From positions 620,001 through 684,000 of the forward strand of contig QPFY01000004.1 in NCBI GenBank assembly GCA_003665825.1: DNA of 64,000 nt, written 5' to 3'. Both the position numbers and the translations under genes were made by a program. The notes under the pieces are model-generated. The model searched no databases, was not told the DNA's origin, and worked only from the letters and a program-made list of their open reading frames with translations. The DNA is from Microbotryum silenes-acaulis (Eukaryota; Basidiomycota; Microbotryomycetes; Microbotryales; Microbotryaceae). Below, in pieces: positions 11,930 through 22,640 of the stretch (position 1 is the first letter of the stretch; each line of letters begins with the position of its first letter).

Positions 11930-14180
11930 CTACTCAAACGGGTTCCACCCTTGTTCGTTCCAAATTTCCTGCTGCAACGCGACAGCCACATCCTCATCTC
12001 TTTCTGCCTGGTCGATCATGAGCATCCCGTTCGCCGGTTCAGCCACGAAATCGAACAGCTTCTGGTAGCACGACGACCCTGGCGTCGAAAAGTGCTTGTA
12101 TCTGAGTGTTCACAGAAGAGTTGAGAATGAGCTTACGGTGGAAGAAAGGAGATCGAATCCGGGTACACACGGATCGATTGTTGAAAGTGATTTGCCGCAG
12201 TGAAAGCAAAAGTGCGACGAGCACCGCGAGCATTGCATGTGGTTGCACCCTTGGGATTTTTCGACCCCTGCGTCGCACCCGGGGCACTTCATCGTCATCT
12301 TGTCCATCCATTCGCGATTCAGGCGTTCTTCCTCAAAGACGGCGACTAGGCGGCGGATGTTGGCTTTATCGTAGCGGTGTTCCAGTGCCGCCTGAGTCGA
12401 AGGCGAGCCTGAGAGGAATTGGGTGACGATGGCGGAGCTTTGGGGCAGTGCACAAGGATTGCGTGTACCGTGCCACACTCGACGGCAAAATACACAATAA
12501 GGGTATTCACATGAGGAGCCTGGATGTGAGTGGAATAAATTTTAAGTCGGAAACTCGAGCAAGGGTCTCGTGACCGACGTGGGGAAAGACTTGCAAATGC
12601 GCAGTTTCTCATCGTCGTCGGTTTTGAGCACCCCTGCTTCACATCGAGGGCAGTACGACACGGAAGGATCTGTATTCGGGAAGATAATTCGGATTTGATC
12701 CGGTTTCCGACAACCTTTAATTGCTGGCCACGCGCGCCGACTCACCACTTTCCAGAGTCTGTTTCTGGAGTAGCCACTCGTACCCTCCAACTAATGCGTT
12801 GCCCACGATCGCCCTGAGCTCCTCCTTGCCAATCTTGCCCGGTCGACCTTCCTCCTCGTCCCGATGCTCTCGCTCCCACTTGACCCTTGCAGTGATACAT
12901 TCTGCCCCGGGGCAATAGACCGAGCGGACCATTCCTTCCGTAATCATAAGCGTAAAAAAGTCCTTGAGGCACTGCAGACATAAGACATCCGAACAGGCGG
13001 CGAGCCGCACGCATCGCGTGCCCTTGAACGAAGTCAAGCAGAGCGAGCAGGTGTACGTCGTCAATGAGAAGGTGGAGGTTCGTTGTGCCAGATCATGAGA
13101 GGAGAGTATAGTTGACAACGGCTCGATGTCGGAAAAGGAAGGCCGAGGTCGTTGCTTGAGCACAACTGGAAATTGAAGTGGGAGAATTTCAACTAGTGAG
13201 TCGTTCTGAATAAGGTCGAGCATCGCCCATAAGCACTCGTCGCCGGACCAGACTAGCAAAATCAAGCCAAAAGACGAAGAAATAAGCGGAGCTGGCGCCA
13301 AACTGCGATGAATCCTGAATGCACTCACCATCGTTGAGCTTGGCTGTCAGGGTATTCAAGCAGTCCTCGGGAAGCCATTGTGCACGGTCGATAATCTTGA
13401 TCGAGTCGGGGCCGCGTTCACGGGGATACATTCCAGATAAGATGACCAACATCTCGATCGGGGGAAGATATCTGAGCTCGAGGATGCGGGGTTCATCCGG
13501 GCTCCGTTCGGCGGCATGAGCGGGTCTCGCTTCTGGCGATGGCTCAGAGGGGACTGTTTTAGCTCGATCTGGGCACGACGTGTGACAACGGGAGCCGTGC
13601 ATATTGTCGTTCCATTTTCATTCTTTCTGAGTGACATGATGACAGGCTCTGAACGTTGGGCGTTCGTGGCCGAAGGTATGGGGGTATCTCGAGACGATGA
13701 TTTAAGGTGAGTGGGTGGTATCTTGCCGCGCAGGCCCCGATCTCGCTGTTTGGGTTTTGTACCTTCGTTGTGAGCCACATATGTCGGTTCAGACGACGAA
13801 GCGACAGGAAGAATCGTCGGAACAGCTCGAGGTGGAGCTGTCGACAAGGTCATCGTGGATTCGGGGACGGCCTCTGCTGGGGGTTGCGCAAGGTCCCATA
13901 CGTGCACCTGGCGATCCTGCCCCAGGTCGACGTGAACTTTGATGGCGATATGCACTTTATCCGCCTCCCTTGTCCAGGTCATGCAGTCCGGTAAGATGGA
14001 CTGCACCAGGGCTCGCCGGTCGAAGACAGAATAGAGATCGCATCGTGAAGGACGATGAGTCAGCTCTGAGCTCGGTGTTCATGGTGCGAGCTTGAGAAAG
14101 CGAAGGACCAGAAGCGAGATTCGACACGGTATATGACCCACCTCTAAAGCCAACAATTCGTCCTTTTGCACGTCGTTCAT
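11930..14180 (-). CDS. RWD-RING-IBR-RING E3 ubiquitin ligase (RNF14/Itt1 type)
   Basis: Read leftwards, exons are 14180-14142, 14063-13763, 13568-13329, 13252-12746, 12669-12595, 12519-12171 and 12101-11930 (560 aa). An N-terminal RWD domain includes ELLALE, VHIAIKVHVDLGQ and RYLPPIEMLVILSGMYP. RING1 starts near residue 262 (CSLC...CVRLAACSDVLCLQCL). The IBR follows (YCPRCEAGV...CSSCEYPYCVFCRRVWHG). RING2 spans CPGCDAGVEKSQGCNHMQC...CFHCG, with the expected catalytic Cys in QGCNHM at about residue 479. RBR ligases take ubiquitin from E2 onto that Cys and then to substrate; Itt1 and RNF14 are linked to translation termination/stalled ribosomes. The intron at 12594-12520 is GC-AG (GCAAGT donor). 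The exon 2 start and the exon 3 acceptor (alternatives near 13556 and 13533) are the least certain joints. Confidence 0.9.
12520..12594 (-). other. GC-AG intron in the RBR ligase gene
   Basis: Splicing T|GCAAGT...CATCCAG|GC rebuilds the conserved IBR pair CSSC in frame. No GT donor nearby gives this. GCAAGT is the usual consensus of GC-AG introns. Confidence 0.75.
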
Positions 14181-15332
14181 TGCTGATCGAGGCGTGACTG
14201 GTCTCGCCGGCGATGGGCGCAGACGTCAAGCGAGCGATGACGACGGTCGCTCGACCAAGAAAGAGCGGCCGCCGGCGGTCGGGCAATTTTTTCGCTGATT
14301 TATAGGTGACAGAAAGCGTATGGAAGAGCTGCAGACATCACGGACCAGAGGTGCTCTCTGCCAGACTTGATCTAAATTCTAGCAAGTACCAAGCAGGTGG
14401 CAAAAGCCGAACCTTTTCCGAACCTTGCGGGTTCTCGGAATGAGAGCGCCCGGACCGGTGGGGCGCTCCGCGCTGTTGTGGGGCTTGCTTCGCATACATC
14501 GAGGCAATGAGTCGCCCGTGGCTGAGGGACAGATCTCGACTTTCGAGTGGGTTTAGCCCACTCAACGGGATGCGTAACGGCTTGGAGGCTGCACAATTAT
14601 ACTGCAACGAAGTGTGGTGTTCCAGCTGTCAGTCACAGGACTCCGCAATCATCAATGGCACCCCGGGGCCCGAACGATGGGACTCAAGTCGCGACTGCCA
14701 AATTTCCCCAGTGCCTGACTCAGACCGCGCCCGTCGCCCGCCGAGGGCCTCAGGGGGACTTCAGGGGGCTTCTCGCCTGGGGGCGGACAGGTTCGCTGGC
14801 GGCAGGGATCTTCTGGTGGACGCGAACCGGCTTGTCGCACCTCTCTACCTGGCAATACTTTTGCAGTTTCGTGTCGGTCGACGTCGACCCCTCTCCCTTC
14901 TCTCTCTCGCCCTCGGCTTTCACCGTACCAGGGTTTGCAAACAGGACGCAACCTCGTCCTGTAGCAGACCGACATAAACGCCTCGAGTCGTTCGATCGTC
15001 GTCCGTGCCCAGTCGCCTGTCGCCCCGCGCCAACCCCGTGACCACCACCACCCAGTCCACCGAGTCAGCCGCATTGCAGCAGGGCCTTACCAGAGCAAAC
15101 GGTGTTCGGTCACGGATCTAGGTTGCCCCACCCTACGCACGAGGTTGCCAACACCTCGACCGTGCGATTCGTCGGTGCATCCAAGCACAGCACAGTAACC
15201 CCACGCTTACGTGCCCCTCTCCTCCCTGGGACGACCCGCGACCGGGGGTAGGTAGGCAACGAGCGAGCCAGCAGCGCGTAGGGCAGAAGAAGGTCGTCGG
15301 TTGCAACACTCGTCGTCGGCGGCGGCGGATCC
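14181..15332. other. Divergent intergenic region between the RBR ligase and SWI1-like genes
   Basis: No supported gene. It must hold two promoters, one for each strand, and probably a long 5' leader for the SWI1-like gene. Open frames on both strands in this GC-rich stretch show no domain or splice continuity. Confidence 0.5.
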
Positions 15333-18300
15333 ATGTCGTACGACCCCAACAATACCGCGGGCAATGGGAATGCCGCCCAGTCTTCCCCGTTCGCGTTCCT
15401 CAACCAGCTCGGCGCCCCGTCACAGGGCACGGTCGGCGCCGCGACTGGCAACCCCGCAGCTGGTGGCGCTCTCACGGCGGCACAATTGCAGCAGTACCGC
15501 GCGGCGCACATGGCGCAACTGAGCCAGCAGCCGACGGGTGCACATGCGAACGCTCAATCGGCAGCTGGCAACCCCAACAACGCCATCAGCAACAACCACC
15601 CTAACAACACACCCCAGATTCAGGCCATGTTGCGCAATTTGCAGAACGCCCAGCAGCTGCAGTCGATCCAGCAGCAGCAACAGCAGCACTTCCTCGCCGC
15701 TACGCAACAAGCTCAGGCGCAGGCGCAGGCACAGGCTCAGGCGCAAGCCCAGGCTCAGGCCCAGGCACAGCAGGTCGCTCAAGCTCAACAGCACGCCGCT
15801 CTCGGTGCGGCTGGTGGTTTCAACTCCAACTCGATTTCCGAGATGTTGCGAACCAACCAATTGGTCAGTCGAGCTTTTCCCGCCTTCTTCCGTTTTCCCA
15901 CTTTCACCTCGGCATCACGCCGGCCCCCCACCGGTCCCCCTGGCTGTCGGCACGCCGCTAGCTGCCGACGCCGAATCCGCGGTGTCTCCTGTTAACGGCC
16001 CCGAGGCACCATCCCGGGCCGGAGCGACCCCTGACCATCTCTGGACATCACCTTGTTCTGCATTCGCGGTTGCTGACTCGTTCCTTGGCTGCCATTCCTG
16101 CAGACGGCTGAGCAGTTCCAGTCACTGGCGACACAGATTCAAGCGTTCCAGGCAAATCATCAAGCTCGCGGCTCGACCTCTCCCAACCTCGGGGGTGTTC
16201 CGGGCCAGATGCGGCAGCTGCCTCCACAACCAGGCGTCGCAGCCCCGCCGACCGGCCTCCTCGGCAACAACAGCAACAACATCGGCGCGAGCCAGATGCC
16301 AAACGGCCAGCTGTTTGGCCAGTCGAACCCGCCCGTGAGCACAGCCCCGGCTGCGTCGACCTCCACAACGACTACGGGGCCAGGCGCGACGCAGTCTTCC
16401 GTCTCTGTTGATGCACAAGGGCGAATCCCATTTACCGTGCTGCAACCGTACTTTGTGCAAGTCAATGCGGCGAGGGCGATGCAGAACAAGGTACAGCTAC
16501 TCACGAACGCACTGTCGACCGGCTACATCACCACGGGCGGCGATGGGGCGAACCAAAAGGCCATCTCTGCGGAGGACAGGGTCAAGGTCGAGAAGGAACT
16601 GAACGAGAATCGGTGAGCTCGTATTCCGAGTCCATCTTGTGGACATCTTTTTGCTTCGAACTATGAGGCACGAGGGACTAAACTCCAGGTAAATTGTCCC
16701 GCTTCGCAGGCGCTCCTTCCAAATCATGTCCGAGCGAATCATCGCGTTCCAGAATCAGCACACCGTTCATCGTATCCAGAACGACTGGCAGGTAAGCTTT
16801 TGTGGTCCAATATCTGCTCTGTACGTTTTTTCGCGTCGTAGGCGAGACAGCTGACATCTCGGCTCCCTACGTCATCCAGTCCCACATCGCGGAGCAGACG
16901 CAACAAAGAGCGGCGGCACAACGGGCTCAGATGCAAGCGCAGGCGCAAAAGAATCAGATTGTTGCCCTTCAGCATCTTCAAAACGCGCAAAAGCAACGCG
17001 AGCAACAGCAACAGCAGCAACAGCAGCAACAGCAGCAACAGCAGCAACAGCAGCAACAGCAGCAACAGCAGCAACAGCAGATGCAGCAACAACCCGCCGC
17101 CACTGGTGCCCCGGCGCAAGCCAACCCCAGCACTTTAACATTCAATCCTCCGAACCCAGCTGCTGCTGCCGCACTGCAAGCGCAGATGATGCAGAATGCG
17201 TCTCGAGGGGGCGTCAACTCAGCCGCTGCATCGACTCTGCCGAACTCGTCCCCTTTCACCAACTATGGTCAACTCCCCATGACAGGAGCCACCCCGACCC
17301 CGGCAGCAGCGGCCGCTGTCGCCGCGCAGGCTCAACCAAGGCCCGCCTCGACAGGGCCTTCGGCGCTCTCGATGACTTTGGATGCCGGGACTTTCATGCG
17401 CACTTTGTTCGACATCCACCGGCAACGTGGCCAACCGATCGCGGGAACACCCTTCGTTGAAGGCCGCGAGATCGACTTGTACGCGCTCTACCAAGCCGTC
17501 GCGATGCAGGGCGGCGGACAAAACGTCAACGTGGCCTCTGCGTGGCATTTGATTGCGAAGCAGCTCGGGTTTGAAGTTGATGCGAGCCAACCTATTGATC
17601 AGTCGGCGGACGTTGCGAGAACGTCGCTTGCACTCGCCAAGACGTATCATCAATTATTGACGCCCTTCGAGGAGGTGAGTACATGCGTAGTCCCGGGAAC
17701 AGATCAAGCTCAGCCAGGAACCGTAGAACTGACTCGACCTTCAAATATCTACTGCTTCTTTGTGGCAGCTATGGACGCAAAGCATACTCAAACAACGACT
17801 GCTCAGCAGTCAGAACAACGCCAAGCCCGGGGAATCCGCCGCGGGGGGAAAGACCGAGGAGGCATCGACACAGGCCAACGTGCAGCTCGCGGCTGCTGCA
17901 GCGGCCATGCGCGCTCAGCAACAGGCCCAACAAACATCATGGCCGGGGATGCTCAACAGTCAACCTGGAATGATGCCTCCAGCCAACTCTCTTGCAGGCC
18001 TCTCGCAGCAGCAACTAATGGCCTTCGGCCTCGGCCCGGCTCACCTCGAATACGTGCGTGCGCAGGAGCAGCAGCAGCAGCAACAGGCGCAAGCTGCCGC
18101 TGCAGCGATGGTGATCGTGCAGAACGCAGGTGCGGCCTCTTCATCGACACCCTCGAACGCAGGCCCGAGCGCAGCCGCTCCCACTTTACCGACGAGCATG
18201 GGGCCACCGTCAGCGGCGAATCGATCGAGCTCAAACTTGGGGTCTGGCAATCCCAACAAGCCGACCATCAACACCGACCCGACGCCGGACCAGATCGGTG

Positions 18301-19997
18301 CGGCACGGTCGGCAGTTCAACAGGCTCGAGCCATGTACCAGGCTGCTCAACGGCAAGCCACTAGAACGATTGATATCGTCGCCGAGGAACGCGTCCGAGT
18401 CGCCCAGGCCTCCCATGCCCTCGTGCCCTTGGTCAAGCAGATCTATGAAGTCTTGCCCTTGTTCCTCGCCATGTCAGGTCAGCAAGAGGTCGTCAAAAAG
18501 GTCATCTCATCCACAATGGTGTTCGGAGAGCACATTAAGTATCTCCAGATGTCGCAATTCGCCCTCGACATGCGTGCGCTCGAGCAGATCCGTGACTTGT
18601 TCACCCGAGTCGGGACGTATGTCAAGCAGAATCATCGTGCTCGTCCTCCTACTTCCCTACCTCTCCCGGCCCGAGAAGCCTCTGCATCCGCTCCGATCGC
18701 ATCGACGTCCGCAGCGCCGCCCTCGAATGCACCTGCAATGGCGCCGGTACCCACGTCCGCCCCTGCTCCCACCTCGAGCGCCGCTGCTGCTGCCGCCGCC
18801 ACCGCACCTGTGAAAGACCAGTTTTCGGCCATGGCGCAAAAGAATGCTGCATTACGTGTGGAGGATCTCAAACCGCCACCACTGAAGCGTAGCCGGAAAG
18901 TTTCCGGTGGAGGCAATGCCGCATCGCCCCAAACTTCCACGACACCTGGCCGCCTCGACACAGCCTCGCCCAAGACCCCGATGACGGAGGCCGACTCGCC
19001 GCCCAAGGACGCTGCGATCGTTCGAGGAGCTCGAGGGAAACGCGGTCGAGCTCGCAAAGACTCGGGTAGCACGACTGCACCCAGCCCTGGGCGAGGCCTG
19101 GCCGTCGACTCGCCGAGCCCTCTGGCGTTGCACACGACCGTCGCCACACCGAGTGCAGGGATTTCGACCTTGCCCGTCGTCGTCGAGGAAGATACCCTGG
19201 CGCTCAAACGCAAGCGTGAGACCGATGAAATCGACAACGATCCCGATGCCTTCATCCAACGGATCTTGCGAGGTGATCTGTCGAGTCTGGGTGGAGCTCC
19301 GGCCGTGCGTTCGACACCCTCTGGAAGCAACGTCGTTCCCACCTCGACGCTCGTGGGTGCCTCGTCGGCGACGATGCAGAGTCTCGCTAGGGATGTAACG
19401 AGCAACCTGCCGTTCGATTTCAACCCTGTGCTCCCTGCCACTCAGTCCGTCGAGGCCGCAGGCCGGTTATTCTTTACGAACTCGGTTGCCTCATTCTCCA
19501 TACCTTCCACGTCCTCGACCACCGTCGGGGCAGGTCCCTTCTCGACGATGCTACCCCGAGCAGGCCCCGGGTCCACGATGTCCATGATTGCCCCCATCGC
19601 TGAGGCGTTCGACTTCGGCTCCTACATTGATACCACCGCGGCTGGTTTCGACCTCGACGACGAGGAGGACGGCTTCCCCGCTCAAACCCCGGAGCTGTCT
19701 GCTGGCGCCCCAACGCCTCGAACGGCCAACAAGAATAAGCCTTCCCCACCTTCGGACGACGAGAACCCCGACACCCCTTCGATGAGAGACAACGGGACGT
19801 ATTCTGCCATGCTCGCCGCGGCTCAATCCAAGGCTGATCCAGCCGCGCCTTATGTCGTCAAGCCAGGCTCCCTCGGCACGTCGAGCGCTAGGGCCATCGG
19901 CGCCTTCGACTGTGATACCTTGCTCAATGACGTACCTTCTACGTTCTCATGGAGCGGAGACTTACCCTCTGGTTCATGGAGCATCTCCGCCGCTTGA
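15333..19997 (+). CDS. SWI1: ARID-domain subunit of SWI/SNF (Swi1 homologue)
   Basis: Exons 15333-15863, 16104-16612, 16710-16791, 16880-17674 and 17769-19997 give 1381 aa. Residues ~546-660 form an ARID DNA-binding domain (FMRTLFDIHRQRG, EIDLYALYQAVAMQGG, AWHLIAKQLGFE, then LWTQSILKQRLL after the exon 5 junction). The rest is low complexity: Asn/Gln-rich N-terminus with Gln-Ala repeats (~15.71-15.77 kb), a long poly-Gln tract encoded by CAG/CAA (~17.0-17.08 kb), poly-Ala, and a Ser/Thr/Pro-rich C-terminus with basic NLS-like RGARGKRGRARK. ARID plus Q-rich disorder matches fungal Swi1, a DNA-contacting subunit of the SWI/SNF remodeller. Other fungal ARID proteins (such as Rsc9-type) differ in architecture. 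The acceptor at 16880 was chosen over 'cgtag' at ~16843 because it keeps the frame. Confidence 0.88.
16999..17082 (+). repeat. CAG/CAA trinucleotide repeat coding poly-Gln
   Basis: A run of about 28 glutamine codons, mostly the period-9 pattern cagcagcaa, lies inside exon 4 of the SWI1-like gene. A unit of interspersed CAA codons is typical of selected rather than freshly expanded poly-Q. Confidence 0.9.
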
Positions 19998-20590
19998 ACA
20001 GGCGACCGATGCACACGAATCTCACCCCTTCACCTCACCTGTCTAGTAACACCGATATCGTTTGGGTTACCCCCCCCCCCCATTCCGGCCCCCATTCCCC
20101 TTCCCACAAAACTAGCTGTGACTGCCTGTCTATGGTGTACTGCTTTGTTACTTTCAGTCCCTTGTATGATCTGTATGTCACCACCAGTTCGCACTATGCT
20201 TGCTTTTCTTCCTGACCCCCTTCTGTCTTCATGCGATATTTTTTGCATGCACGCCCCTTAATTTGCTTCGGTCTTTGACGTTACTATAGTCTACCCCACC
20301 CCTGTTTGCTTGTAACCAAACCCCATTGTCCATTCGAGATTTGGTATTGCGGACCATAACCCCGTTGGGGCTGGTGTGGTCTTTACCGCGACCGATATCT
20401 GAGCTCGTGCTTCGAGCGTCAGTCGTCCTGAAAACATGGATGTAGTATTCCAAACATTAGCAGCGCTGTCTTTTATATATGCAAAGAAAGTCCAAGAAAC
20501 CAAACGTTTTGAAACGACAACGAGAGATTGGATCAACATAATATTTCACGACCCGCGGTCACCAAACGCGATCTGTTCTGCGCCGAACTA
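19998..20590. other. Convergent 3' region between SWI1-like and MPDU1-like genes
   Basis: T/C-rich sequence with a C14 run near 20072. No gene seen. It should hold the two 3' UTRs. Confidence 0.5.
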
Positions 20591-21941
20591 TCAGTCAAGC
20601 TTGCGAACGTACTTTCGAACACTTGACGGACTTGACCCGAATGCTTTTCGGGGCGACGCATCCATCGAGTCGCCACTGTTCGAAGCGAACGGCGCGGGTT
20701 TTGGCGAGCTCTTGACCTTGGGTTTTAACTCGCCCGAGACCTTATGCTTGTGCGCTCTCTTGCCAAGGTCGACCGAGTCGGTCTTGCTGTTGCCCCAGTA
20801 GACCCACATTTGCACGGCGATCATGGCGTTCATCAAAGTCGTCAGGACAAACCCCCACCAGAGGACCCGATCGCCCGTCTCGGTCAAGGTCGTGAAGACC
20901 CGTGCGAGGCAGCCTAGTACTTGGGAAGCGACCAAGAAGCCCGAGAGCTGTCCCGTCGAACGATTCTTCTGGATCTCGAGGATTTGGGGAACCTTGGACG
21001 AGAGCGTCAAGGGGATTGAAGCGGAGAGGAGGAGGGAGAGGTGAGGTAAGGGGAGGAGGTCACGGGACGAGAGAACGTAGGCAAGCATGAGGCCGAGGGT
21101 CGAGAGAAGGAGGAGCAAAGGAGCGGTCGCTTCGGTCGAGTAGAGCACGATCAGGCCAATGATGACGACGTTTTGCGCCAAGAGGAAGATGTTTTCGCCG
21201 TACGTTGACCAAGGGAACGAATTGCGGACGTTGTAGGCCTAAGAGGGGGTCCTCAAAGGTCAGTACACACGCGCGCGCGTTCGAGGTCTGGACAGCAAAT
21301 TCCGAGCGGGGAATGGACTGACGACGACGATGGCGGTCGACGATGTATCGAGCAAGTAGCTCGCGAGGGAAAGGCCCCTCGCTGAGCGAGCGTTGATGAT
21401 CTTGATGATCTGAGGCAACTTGACGATGCTGCCGCCGAGGACGATCGCGAGGCCGAGCGCCTTTGAGATGGAGTACTGGATGCAACGGCGGTCACCCAGA
21501 TCCGTATTGTAGATCAGGGTCGTGAAGCAGTCCTGTACCGAATTGGATCGCATGTGGGGTAGGGAGGTGTTTGCACGCGAAGTAGTGATTAGATCGACGT
21601 CATTGAGTCCGGGTCGACCACAGCTGTTTGCTCCACGAGACGAGTCCCTCTGAATCCCCTCCACCTGAAAGTTCGGGGGGAGGTGGACATCATAGAAAGC
21701 AGACCTAGCAAAGGTCTCAGACACACCATGCATCGTGCCTGGAAGCAGAGGAATGGTCGCACCGAAAGGCAAGCCATTCGCACCACGGGTTCGAGATGGA
21801 AATTGGCAAGTGGTGGGGAGTCGAGCCCGTAGAGAGCGGCTCGTACACAGCACGTGATGTACTGACCTCACCGATGACCGAGACGATCGGATCCCGAATG
21901 AATCCGGGCAGGTTCCGTGTGATAGGCTGTAGTTTGTCCAT
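20591..21941 (-). CDS. MPDU1-like PQ-loop membrane protein (mannose-P-dolichol utilisation)
   Basis: Exons read leftwards are 21941-21867, 21532-21323 and 21238-20591 (310 aa). Two PQ-loop repeats are visible: GLAIVLGGSIVKLPQIIKI near residue 50 and LSSKVPQILEIQKNRSTGQL in the last exon, each followed by hydrophobic helices. The pre-loop segment DCFTTLIYNTDLGDRRCI and the link AYNVRNSFPWSTYGENIFLL fit MPDU1 proteins, which are ER membrane proteins needed for use of dolichol-phosphate mannose and glucose in glycan assembly. The C-terminal ~40 residues are a basic, Ser/Lys-rich tail longer than in animal MPDU1. Distinction from cystinosin-type PQ-loop proteins rests on the N-terminal segment and overall length. 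The first intron (21866-21533) is long for this window. Confidence 0.85.
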
Positions 21942-22640
21942 CTTCACCGGCTCCAGGATGGTCGATGAGAGGACGGAAGCGCAAGCGCGTGCGAGGGAGC
22001 ACCAGCCCGGGCACCGGCACTACACGCCCAAGCCCTTTCCGCGGGATTTTCCCGCGAGATTGCTTGAGCGCAGGCGGATCGCGGGATATCCAGGACCTTG
22101 ACAGAGTGGTGTCTCAGGCGGGAGACTCCCCCGTCTGTATACCAGCCGGGTGACGACCTGGGAATCCCGTGGAGACCTTTAGGAGTGCAGGTACCAGGCT
22201 TTGCTTGCGGTTCCATTCTCGCGTTATCATATACTACATTTATAGCACCGCTTTATCCCTTTGAGAGCGTACAGTGAACGCATTAGAAAGCCTTACAGGA
22301 TCTATCTCGGCAGGGAGCACCCCCTACTAAAATCACTATAAAAAGCCCCTTATCCACATTAGAATCAGGAATGAACAAATGAAAACCGAAAAGGCTGAAA
22401 CTTTGGACCCAATGAAGCAGTCCTGTAGGCCTTCTGGTACCTAACTCAATTACCTGAGCAAGTACCTAGGGGATCAGATTGGAAGGGTGCCATTTAGGTG
22501 AGGTCAGGCCAGCTGCCTCCCGTGTTACCAATTCGAAACTATCTCGGGCTCACCTCAGGTCCACAATCTCAAATCATGAGCACTCCCGCGCTAATCCGCT
22601 CTGGATGCTGTCGATTGCGACTTCTGATTAGTCTGAACAA
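21942..22640. other. Intergenic region upstream of the MPDU1-like gene
   Basis: No supported gene. The stretch is AT-richer than its neighbours from ~22210 to 22480. It contains the MPDU1-like promoter and the 3' end of the nine-exon gene. Confidence 0.45.

Noticed and set aside
16104..16709. GC-rich repeat-like segments suggesting a CRISPR or satellite array near the SWI1-like gene
   Set aside because: Periodic signals are codon repeats (Gln, Ala, Asn) without spacers; the organism is eukaryotic.
18632..19441. 269-codon minus-strand frame opposite the SWI1-like last exon
   Set aside because: Antisense shadow of a low-complexity coding region; composition explained by the sense codons.
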